Made by a program: the position numbers and the translations under genes. DNA of 14,545 nt from Pirellulaceae bacterium (lineage in GTDB: Bacteria; Planctomycetota; Planctomycetia; Pirellulales; Pirellulaceae), in contig JADLDX010000566.1 in the NCBI GenBank assembly GCA_020846515.1, forward strand, positions 1 through 14,545. Direction: 5' to 3'. Positions within the stretch are counted from its first letter, which is position 1, and each line of letters starts with the position of its first letter. Shown piece by piece: positions 8,804 through 14,032 of the stretch. The notes beneath the pieces are model-generated. The model saw only the letters and a list, made by a program, of their open reading frames with translations. It was not told the DNA's origin and did no database searches.

Positions 8804-9168
8804 GCGCTGGACCTGATTAGTACGGAAGGAGTCGAGAGATCGTCGAGAGCGAATTGCATACAGTAATCGCCTGGCAGGCACTTCGCGAGGGGTGGGGCAA
8901 ATCGAGTCCAAACGAGGAGGCATTCCGATGCTTCGCAGCCGTTCCTTAAGTTTCGCCCCCCATTGTGAGCCACACGTTATCCGACTTATAAAATTATGCG
9001 ATGAAGAGCAAGCACATGTTTTTATGTGCTGCACACTGCGTCTGTAATATCCTTGCAGACCGGATTATTGCGCGGGTCACTGCATAATTACACGTTCCCG
9101 ATGTCCAAATCGACATCCACGATTGTGTTGCCGCCAATAGTTTACGCGTAAACTAATGCTTGCTCTTG
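8804..9168. other. Palindrome-rich intergenic region upstream of the aldolase gene
   Basis: No convincing gene is present. Three separate perfect inverted repeats occur: AGCACAT/ATGTGCT (9011-9017 and 9024-9030, loop GTTTTT), GATGTC/GACATC (9100-9105 and 9112-9117, loop CAAATC), and the 18-bp palindrome listed separately (9138-9155). The promoter of the minus-strand aldolase gene should lie in the left part, but no clear -35/-10 pair is visible. The first hairpin, about 210 bp upstream of the aldolase start, might be an operator. Confidence 0.6.
9138..9155. repeat. Perfect 18-bp palindrome TAGTTTACGCGTAAACTA
   Basis: The sequence equals its own reverse complement over all 18 bases, without a loop. 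That is the form of a dimeric-regulator binding site or a recombinase/replication site rather than an RNA hairpin. It lies 13 bp before the large GTACTC inverted repeat and upstream of the PIN-toxin remnant. It could be the old operator of that toxin-antitoxin pair, since such operons are often autoregulated through palindromes, or the end of a repeat element. Function is inferred only from shape. Confidence 0.75.
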
Positions 9169-9278
9169 TTCGTACTCGTACTCAGCGCAGCGGTACTCGT
9201 ACTCCTACTCGATGAGGGAATGTGATGCATCGAGTACGAGTACGAGTACCGCCCTGAAGGGCTGAGTACGAGTACGAA
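9169..9278. repeat. Long GTACTC-type inverted repeat (~110 bp hairpin)
   Basis: The left arm (9169-9214) is built from TTCGTACTCGTACTCAGC, a short GCA bridge, then CGGTACTCGTACTCCTACTC and GATG. The right arm (9228-9278) is its near-perfect reverse complement, made of GAGTAC units, with a small internal stem GCCCT-GA-AGGGC replacing the bridge. The loop is 13 nt (9215-9227). Within each arm the hexamer GTACTC recurs, so the element combines a microsatellite and a cruciform. Translations of this stretch give only S/Y/T/V/L dipeptide runs and are not genes. The recognisable part of the PIN gene begins about 185 bp to its right. Confidence 0.9.
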
Positions 9279-9462
9279 ACTGCGCGATCCCAAATTGTTT
9301 GGCAGGTTCACTAGGACCGACGAAACTCGCGCTCGGCAATACTTAGTTGCGGCTTCGATGGCAGACCGGATATACTCCAAGCCGTATTCTCGGGTTCAAA
9401 AACATCGGGAACAAAACGATGGACCAAAGTCCTCAATAGCCCCAACTTTCAATGGATGCCCA

Positions 9463-9678
9463 ATCGCTTCGGCAAACAAACTGATGCCGGCCGACCCATT
9501 CGGAGACGCGTTGCATTTGGCACTAGCCTCGTACCATCGTTGCGACTTCCTCGTAACTTGGAACTGCCAGCACTTGGCAAACGCGAACAAATTTGGGCAA
9601 ATTCGCCGAATCAATGGTATACTTGGACTGTTCACTCCAGAACTAGTTACTCCAATGGAATTGCTCGGGGGAACGTAA
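9463..9678 (+). pseudogene. PIN-domain (VapC-like) toxin remnant, N-terminus missing
   Basis: From about 9463 the translation reads IASANKLMPADPFGDALHLA, then LASYHRCDFLVTWNCQHLANANKF, then IRRINGILGLFTPELVTPMELLGG. This is the C-terminal half of a PIN-domain protein. GDALH and CDFLVTWN hold the later acidic metal-binding residues and the typical TWN motif of PIN ribonucleases. The N-terminal half with the first catalytic Asp is absent: the same frame is open upstream to a TTG at 9295, but residues there look random and do not resemble a PIN fold. About 70 of the usual 130-150 residues remain, so it is probably inactive. It ends 4 bp before the next small gene, the usual toxin-antitoxin spacing. 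The upstream loss borders the GTACTC inverted repeat, which may have caused the rearrangement. Confidence 0.75.
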
Positions 9679-9682
9679 CACC

Positions 9683-9913
9683 ATGGCAACTCCGCCCATA
9701 CTCGAAGAAGTGCGAAGGGTTCGGCACGAGATCTCTGAAGAAGTCGGACACGATCCGAAACGACTGCGCGAGTATTACGCAAAAATACAGGAATCGGTTC
9801 GGTCGCGGACGATCAACCTGGCAGATCAAGGACCTTATGGACGAACCAAGGATTGCACCGAAGCCGACGATCAGCCGACTTCTGATGGAAGCTCTATCCC
9901 GTCGTCTCGATGA
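9683..9913 (+). CDS. Small conserved partner of PIN toxin (putative antitoxin)
   Basis: A 76-aa protein from the ATG at 9683, 4 bp after the PIN remnant. Residues 1-45 (PPILEEVRRVRHEISEEVGHDPKRLREYYAKIQE) form charged helices of the kind often encoded next to PIN genes as the putative antitoxin. The tail after about residue 50 (GPYGRTKDCTEADD onward) is polar and of low complexity, and may be disordered or altered. It probably bound and neutralised the PIN nuclease; with the toxin truncated it may now be an orphan. Its TGA overlaps the ATG of the exonuclease gene (ATGA at 9910-9913), which suggests translational coupling. I recognise the family by context and sequence style only. Confidence 0.6.
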   Translation: MATPPILEEVRRVRHEISEEVGHDPKRLREYYAKIQESVRSRTINLADQGPYGRTKDCTEADDQPTSDGSSIPSSR

Positions 9914-10473
9914 ATCCAGTCTTTCGTCCGCTCAACACACAGGAGCACACTTCATTGCCGTACGTCATGGTTGACATCGAATCTGATGGGCCAATTCCCG
10001 GCGACTACTCAATGATCTGCTTCGGCGCGGTCATCGTGGAACCCGAATTGAATCGCACCTTCTACGGGAAGCTCAAACCAGTATCAGATCAATTCATTCC
10101 GGACGCTCTCGCGGTCAGTGGGTTTACACGCGAAGAATGCCTCGCATTCGATGACCCGAAGCAGGTGATGGAACAGTTTCGAGAATGGCTGGCCTCCAAC
10201 AGCAAGGGCCGCATGATGTTTGTCTCGGACAACAACGGTTTCGATTGGCAATTCATCAACTGGTACTTTCATCATTTCATCGGAACGAATCCATTCGGCT
10301 TCAGCTCAACAAACCTCGGATCGCTGTACAAGGGCATGCAGAAAGATACCTTTGTGAACTTCAAACACCTCCGGAAGACGAAACACACCCACGATCCCGT
10401 TGATGATGCTCGCGGCAATGCCGAAGCACTATTGCAAATGAAAGAAATGGGGCTGAAAATCAGCTTCTCGTAA
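9910..10473 (+). CDS. DEDDh 3'-5' exonuclease domain protein
   Basis: A 187-aa protein with the RNase T/DnaQ exonuclease fold. YVMVDIESDGPIPGDYSMIC holds the first metal-binding pair (D22, E24). NNGFDWQFINWYF holds the second Asp (D112). HDPVDDARGNAEALL holds His161 and Asp166, giving the DEDDh set. Such enzymes remove nucleotides from the 3' end of DNA or RNA; which one here is not decidable. It resembles short stand-alone exonucleases of about 180 aa, with no polymerase or other fused domain. The ATG at 9910 overlaps the upstream stop. The first 17 residues lie outside the domain, and the ATG at 9967 (MVDIESDG) is an alternative start; neither has an SD. The coupling to a toxin-antitoxin remnant is likely accidental or an accessory-island arrangement. 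Confidence 0.88.
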   Translation: MNPVFRPLNTQEHTSLPYVMVDIESDGPIPGDYSMICFGAVIVEPELNRTFYGKLKPVSDQFIPDALAVSGFTREECLAFDDPKQVMEQFREWLASNSKGRMMFVSDNNGFDWQFINWYFHHFIGTNPFGFSSTNLGSLYKGMQKDTFVNFKHLRKTKHTHDPVDDARGNAEALLQMKEMGLKISFS

Positions 10474-10573
10474 CACAAGCGCGGACGAACAAAGCGATGC
10501 AGGTAAGTCGCCGCTCAGCCGCGAATTGGAATCATAGTTTTTGGCAGCGACTACGTGATCGCCGGCGTTCGTC

Positions 10574-10955
10574 CTAGTAAATCTTCTGCTTTGGGAGCAG
10601 TGTGAGCGCCAGATTGGTGTAGTCGACGACTAATTCTTTCGCCAATAGCAGTCCGACGCCCAATAGCGGTGTCGTGCCGGAATTTGCGATCACTTCTAGA
10701 CTCACTCTTTTAACCAAACCAATCGATCTCGCAATGGTACGTCGTGAGAACGGTTTGCGATCCATCAGCCCGTATCCCGTCGACAGTACCAGAGGGATTG
10801 AGCACCAACTCGTCAATTGTCTTTTGCGGCAAGACGAGGTCACCAGTGAATCCAGTATCAATCCAAACCGATATGCTTTGTAACGGATGGCTGTTATTGG
10901 ACCTCAACTGGATCTCTGGAATCGCGCGTCCTGCTTGATCTACGATTCCCTTCAT
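10574..10955 (-). pseudogene. Retropepsin-like aspartic protease, frameshifted
   Basis: The first frame (10955 to the TAA at 10712-10710) encodes 81 residues: MKGIVDQAGRAIPEI, then SVWIDTGFTGDLVLP with the catalytic D33-T34-G35 triad of clan AA aspartic proteases, then VDGIRADGSQTVLTTYHCEIDWFG. The second frame carries the missing end: KRVSLEVIANSGTTPLLGVG, then LLLAKELVVDYTNLALTLLP, stopping at 10574. It includes the hydrophobic-hydrophobic-Gly motif of the retropepsin fold. Removing one T at 10712/10713 restores a continuous protein of about 126 aa. So it is a recent single-base frameshift, a sequencing error, or rarely a programmed event. Such proteins act as homodimers with one DTG each. 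The start overlaps the stop of the small upstream gene (ATGA), so the two form one operon. Confidence 0.85.
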
Positions 10956-11197
10956 CGCTCTTGCATACCAAAATGGATTGCTGCGGGATGGCCTACGCGA
11001 AATGTATGGACCAATCTTTCTGCGTATCGCTCGCGTGCCTTCTCCGCAGCTTCGCTCAATGTCTGTGCGACAAAATGGTCCCCTGATTCGGGTTCGATGG
11101 CGACAAACGCGTTGGGGTCAGTCGACAACAAACTTGGTTGGATCCTCTCGAAGATCGGACGCGCTTCAGCAGCTACTTGCTCAAGTTCCAATGGCAT
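10952..11197 (-). CDS. Small conserved protein paired with retropepsin-like protease
   Basis: An 81-aa protein starting at the ATG at 11197. This start is fixed by a strong GAGGAG Shine-Dalgarno at 11209-11204, six bases upstream, although the frame is open to 11296. The N-terminal part (PLELEQVAAEARPIFERIQPS) is helical. The C-terminal part DPNAFVAIEPESGDHFVAQT, then LSEAAEKARERY and RLVHTFRVGHPAAIHFG looks like a compact alpha/beta fold, a pattern I associate with small proteins encoded directly upstream of clan AA proteases in other bacteria. Its stop overlaps the protease start by ATGA, so the two were translated together. It may be the protease's substrate, inhibitor or adaptor, by analogy with other tight two-gene modules; there is no direct evidence. 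Confidence 0.75.
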   Translation of the reverse strand: MPLELEQVAAEARPIFERIQPSLLSTDPNAFVAIEPESGDHFVAQTLSEAAEKARERYAERLVHTFRVGHPAAIHFGMQER

Positions 11198-11203
11198 TGA
11201 ATA

Positions 11204-11209
11204 CTCCTC
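11204..11209 (-). promoter_or_regulatory. Strong Shine-Dalgarno (GAGGAG) deciding the start at 11197
   Basis: On the minus strand GAGGAG lies six bases before the ATG at 11197. It is one of few clear Shine-Dalgarno sequences in this window, and it favours the shorter form of the small protein over the open frame reaching 11296. A TACAAT (11246-11241, minus strand) about 30 bp further upstream could be a -10 box, but no matching -35 is seen. Confidence 0.7.
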
Positions 11210-11580
11210 AAATTGACGGCATTCTAAATCGCCACTTACAATTGTAGCATGAAGGACGAACAAAGAGTTGCAGACCAAGCCCTCGATCATCCGCATTGGC
11301 TTGCGCCCGAGTCAACTGCTCGGGCTGGCTGAACCCAGCCGTTACCCGACTGGAATCCATGCGCGCCAGACTTGCAGCTCGCATCTGAATGCGAGTGATT
11401 TGAGTTGAACGCCCGGTTACAATCAAGGAGTGCGACATTCATTCGAGGAGAATCCTGCCAACCTGACGCATCGAGCAGGGACAACGTTAGATTCAAGGGC
11501 GGCTTTAGAATGCTGCAACGTTATGCAATCTTGCTCCACAATCTCGCTTCGAAACGTTGTCCGGTAATAGCAGTCGCCTT
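11210..11580. other. Intergenic region with three short perfect hairpins
   Basis: No convincing gene is present. Perfect stems are GCCCGAG/CTCGGGC (11305-11311 and 11319-11325), GGCTGG/CCAGCC (11323-11328 and 11335-11340) and CTCGCAT/ATGCGAG (11378-11384 and 11389-11395, 4-nt loop). None is followed by a T-run, so they are not ordinary terminators. AACGTTAGATTC (about 11484-11495) and AACGTTATGC (about 11518-11527) carry the GTTA-type cores also found near 12049 and 12122. The region separates the divergent protease module and the membrane-protein remnant, so promoters for both are expected here. Confidence 0.6.
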
Positions 11581-11912
11581 ATGTCTGAAGATCGCCATGA
11601 GCCCGAGCGTCCGCGACCGTTGCCCTTAGCTTATTTGTTCGCGTTTACATCGGCTGTAGCCCTTGTAATCGCCCTGCAGGCTGCGATTGCGATCGCAGCT
11701 TCGCGGGAAATGTACGAGCAATTCATAACCAACATGACTCCCCAAGTCGCAATTCTGTTTGCGCTGGATGCGATTTCAAAAGGTTTTGCGATTTGCGGGA
11801 TTTTTGCCTTTTGTGTGCACCGAAGTGCGGATGCGGCATCCTTTCTCAGGTCACGCGTACTTGGGTTACGATTATCTTTGTCTTGCTATTGTATCTTGGC
11901 ATGATGAAATGA
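11581..11912 (+). pseudogene. Small multi-pass membrane protein, frameshifted near 11850
   Basis: I do not recognise the family. From the ATG at 11581 the frame encodes a polar N-terminus (MSEDRHEPERPRPLP), a first hydrophobic helix LAYLFAFTSAVALVIALQAA, a loop with REMYEQF, and a second helix VAILFALDAISKGFAICGIF; it then runs out as RVLGLRLSLSCYCILA to a stop at 11904. Another frame from about 11850 gives TRTWVTIIFVLLLYLGMMK and a stop at 11912, a clean third transmembrane helix. This suggests one base was lost near 11850 and that the intact protein was about 110 aa with three helices. An in-frame TTG at 11557 is an alternative start; no SD is present. The frameshift reading is inference from hydrophobicity, not from homology. 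Confidence 0.45.
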
Positions 11913-11945
11913 GCGTTACATAGCCATTCACGCATCACAAACCAA

Positions 11946-12055
11946 TAACCCGGCATTTGTAGCGGTTGGGCGCAAGCCCTCCGGTTCCTATAACTACCGG
12001 GATACACCGGACGGCTTGCGCCGTTCCGCTTCTAAAATGCTTCACAGCGTTAGGT
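11946..12055. repeat. Long imperfect palindrome, GGCGCAAGCC/GGCTTGCGCC hairpin, copy 1
   Basis: The left arm has TAAC (11946), GCATTT (11953), AGCGG (11961), GGGCGCAAGCC (11968-11978) and CCGGT (11981-11985). The right arm mirrors it with ACCGG (12006), ACGGCTTGCGCC (12011-12022), CCGCT (12026), AAATGC (12035-12040) and GTTA (12049-12052). Overall this is about 105 bp with a 20-nt loop. The same core occurs in a second copy at 13681-13759. It lies in the 229-bp gap between the membrane-protein remnant and the SGNH hydrolase gene. The nested blocks and the terminal GTTAGGT resemble an integron attC in general shape, but the left end does not match the RYYYAAC consensus. Confidence 0.75.
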
Positions 12056-12141
12056 GAACGGGGAGCGGCGATGCCGCGGATTGTCAGAGCATAATTTTTG
12101 CGGTGCACAGTTAACAATTACGTTATGCGAAAGGTTGTGAA

Positions 12142-12768
12142 TTGACGCGACATATTGTCCTCTTGGGCGACTCCATCTTCGACAATGCACTTTACGTCCC
12201 CGGAGGACCGTCTGTCATTGAGCATTTGCGACGGGCGTTGCCGAAATCTGATAAGGCAACGCTCATTGCTTTGGATGGCGCGACCGTCACTTCTGTATTT
12301 CGTCAATTGGAACGGATACCACAGGATGCTACTCACATCGTGCTGAGCGCTGGCGGAAACGATGCACTCTGGATGGCCGGCAACATTTTTTCTCAACCCA
12401 CCACTGATATTCGATCGTCACTGCAACTGGTCGCACAAGCGGTGACGGAATTCAGGCTTCAATACCGGAAGCTGGTATCCGAACTTCGAGCACTGCGGCT
12501 TAGGTTGACCGTGTGCACAATTTACGATGCCGTTCCCGGGCTGGATTCATCTGAAATTGCCGGGCTGTGTGTGTTTAATGACACGATCACGCGGACCGCG
12601 TTTGAGAATGGTGCTACCCTGGTAGATCTGCGTGTCATTTGCAACGAAACGACAGATTACTCAACGATTTCCCCGATTGAACCATCGGCCAGTGGTGGTG
12701 GAAAAATTGCGCGTGCTATCGTGGAGGCCACATCTGAGGGCCAGTTTTTTCACCGAGTCATCGGGTAA
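12142..12768 (+). CDS. SGNH/GDSL-family hydrolase
   Basis: A 208-aa cytoplasmic protein (no signal peptide). Block I is VLLGDSIFDN with nucleophile Ser11, block II has Gly46 (LDGATVT), and block III is SAGGNDAL (G72, N73 for the oxyanion hole). The C-terminal block reads DYSTISPIEPSASGGGKIAR. The usual DxxH block V is not visible there, so the catalytic His is missing or placed differently; a close PIEPS variant seems normal for one subgroup, from memory only. The family cleaves esters or removes acyl groups; the substrate is unknown. The start is a TTG at 12142 with AAAGG about eight bases upstream; no in-frame ATG lies near the GDS motif. A hairpin repeat precedes the gene and the response regulator gene follows after 165 bp on the same strand. 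Confidence 0.85.
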   Translation: MTRHIVLLGDSIFDNALYVPGGPSVIEHLRRALPKSDKATLIALDGATVTSVFRQLERIPQDATHIVLSAGGNDALWMAGNIFSQPTTDIRSSLQLVAQAVTEFRLQYRKLVSELRALRLRLTVCTIYDAVPGLDSSEIAGLCVFNDTITRTAFENGATLVDLRVICNETTDYSTISPIEPSASGGGKIARAIVEATSEGQFFHRVIG

Positions 12769-12933
12769 CCCGAGCCAGACTCTGCCGGGTGGTTCCGGCG
12801 AATCTGAGCGACTCAGCGGCTTCGATTCCGTAACGCCCGAAAACATTGTAGAATGGGCGCACTCGATAAATAACGGAATTATCCGCGTGATTGAGCCAAC
12901 AACGTATCGATTTACCGCTGACGGACAGGAAGC

Positions 12934-13650
12934 ATGACAGTCTCGCGCCCAGTTTTCGTCGTGGATGATGAGCAGCCGGTATTGGACTCGCTGAGATGTT
13001 TGTTGCAATGCGATAAACATGAGGTCCACTGTTTCTCAACCGCCAAAGCCTTTCTGAGCACGATCACACCCGATCAGGTCGGTTGCCTGATTACCGACCT
13101 CGGGATGCCGGAAATTGATGGCTTCGAATTACAAGAACGGCTGATGGACATGCACTCGATGCTGTCGATCATCATCGTGACTGGTCGCGCTGATGTGAGC
13201 GCCACAGTGCGATTGATGAAAAATGGTGCCGTGACCCTGCTTGAGAAACCCTACCCGCCCGAAGTCTTGCTGAAGGAAGTCCAGCATTCGCTCGACCTGA
13301 GTCAGTGGCGAGCTGAACGACATCGCCAACGCCGAATGGCTCGTTCGCAACTGAAGTTGCTTGACGATGACGAACGCGCAGTCCTGGCGTTAGCTGCCGA
13401 TGGCCTACCCAATAAAGCCATCTCGCATCGATTAGCACTCAGCGCTCGCACGGTCGATCGTCGTCGACAATCGGCCTTGACCAAACTCGGAATATCCTCA
13501 CCGGCTGGTTTTACACGACTGCTATCCCAGGCCAGTGACGAAGCACTTGGCCAGGACACGCCGTGGATAGACGACCTACCCAAGCCACCGCGAAGTAATA
13601 AGGTTGACGACGATGATCAGCTGCCGCCCGTGGGTATGGCTCTGGTTTAA
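12934..13650 (+). CDS. FixJ/NarL-type response regulator (REC + LuxR HTH)
   Basis: A 238-aa transcription regulator. The receiver domain (about 6-122) has acidic pocket residues D11/D12 (FVVDDE), the phosphorylation site D55 in CLITDLGMP, T84 in IIIVTGRADV and K105 in LLEKPYPPE. A linker with many Arg (WRAERHRQRRMARS) leads to a LuxR-type helix-turn-helix (about 142-200): LLDDDERAVLALAADGLPNK then AISHRLALSARTVDRRRQSA. The C-terminal tail (205-238) is polar with a DDDD run. The receiver is most like FixJ, which is activated by a histidine kinase; no kinase is encoded nearby, so it is an orphan regulator in this window. The ATG at 12934 has GGAAG five bases upstream. The stop at 13648-13650 abuts a large hairpin repeat that may end its transcript. 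Confidence 0.93.
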   Translation: MTVSRPVFVVDDEQPVLDSLRCLLQCDKHEVHCFSTAKAFLSTITPDQVGCLITDLGMPEIDGFELQERLMDMHSMLSIIIVTGRADVSATVRLMKNGAVTLLEKPYPPEVLLKEVQHSLDLSQWRAERHRQRRMARSQLKLLDDDERAVLALAADGLPNKAISHRLALSARTVDRRRQSALTKLGISSPAGFTRLLSQASDEALGQDTPWIDDLPKPPRSNKVDDDDQLPPVGMALV

Positions 13651-13653
13651 CCG

Positions 13654-13776
13654 CAATACCGTTCAATTTTCCATCTACTTAAAGCGGAATCGGCGCGAGC
13701 CGTCCGGTTCCGCTTGGCTTTTCTCGGAGAAACACCGGGCAGCTTGCGCTGCTCCGCTTAAATTTGAACGGTATTG
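13654..13776. repeat. Nested inverted repeat, GGCGCRAGCC-type hairpin, copy 2
   Basis: Outer arms are CAATACCGTTCAA (13654-13666) and its exact complement TTGAACGGTATTG (13764-13776). Inside are AAGCGG (13682-13687), a GGCGCGAGCC core and CCGGT, paired with ACCGG, GCTTGCGC and CCGCTT (13754-13759). The inner part is a diverged copy of the element at 11961-12030, and the outer arms are specific to this copy. GGTTTAACC also flanks both sides (13644-13652 and 13777-13785); the left copy contains the response-regulator stop codon. It may act as a transcript end, but no T-run follows. Confidence 0.8.
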
Positions 13777-13793
13777 GGTTTAACCGGGCTTGA

Positions 13794-13820
13794 CCAGGTT
13801 TAACCGGAGGTTAACCCTGG
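13794..13820. repeat. Short strong hairpin CCAGGTTTAACC-GGA-GGTTAACCCTGG
   Basis: Two 12-base arms, complementary except for one T:C mismatch, surround a 3-nt loop. It reuses the GGTTTAACC word that flanks the preceding repeat. From here to the oxidoreductase start at 14033 (about 210 bp) I see no gene. A TTGACA at 13854-13859 has no matching -10 box at the right spacing. Confidence 0.65.
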
Positions 13821-14032
13821 GAATGATTGCCGACACGCAATGGTCTGCGGCATTGACAATCGACCCGACAGCAACCAGCGTTGCTCGATAGCGAGTCGTA
13901 GTTCCTACCGGCTGGTCAGAGTTGGCCCTACCCCCAGCTACTTGTAACACCCCGCCCTGCGTCGGCTTGGACCTGCGACATAGTGTTCGCCGTCTACCCA
14001 ATTTCGTTACCATTGCAGCGAGTGCCTACATA

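Noticed and set aside
8804..9034. N-terminal extension of the DapA-like protein
   Set aside because: The 77 extra residues have no family similarity, and the usual aldolase N-terminus begins at the ATG at 8803.
9153..9380. Minus-strand frame with SYSYS/STSTS runs
   Set aside because: The repeats come from translating the GTACTC hairpin; there is no domain and no ribosome site.
10710..10716. Programmed frameshift in the protease gene
   Set aside because: The needed shift is +1 at GGT-TAA, which does not match known slippery sites, and there is no upstream stimulatory element; mutation or sequence error is simpler.
12632..12937. 101-aa plus-strand frame between the SGNH and response-regulator genes
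   Set aside because: It overlaps the SGNH gene end in another frame, lacks motifs or a ribosome site, and overlaps the regulator start.
13854..13859. TTGACA -35 box for the Gfo/Idh gene
   Set aside because: No -10-like hexamer occurs 16-18 bp downstream, and it is about 175 bp from the start codon.
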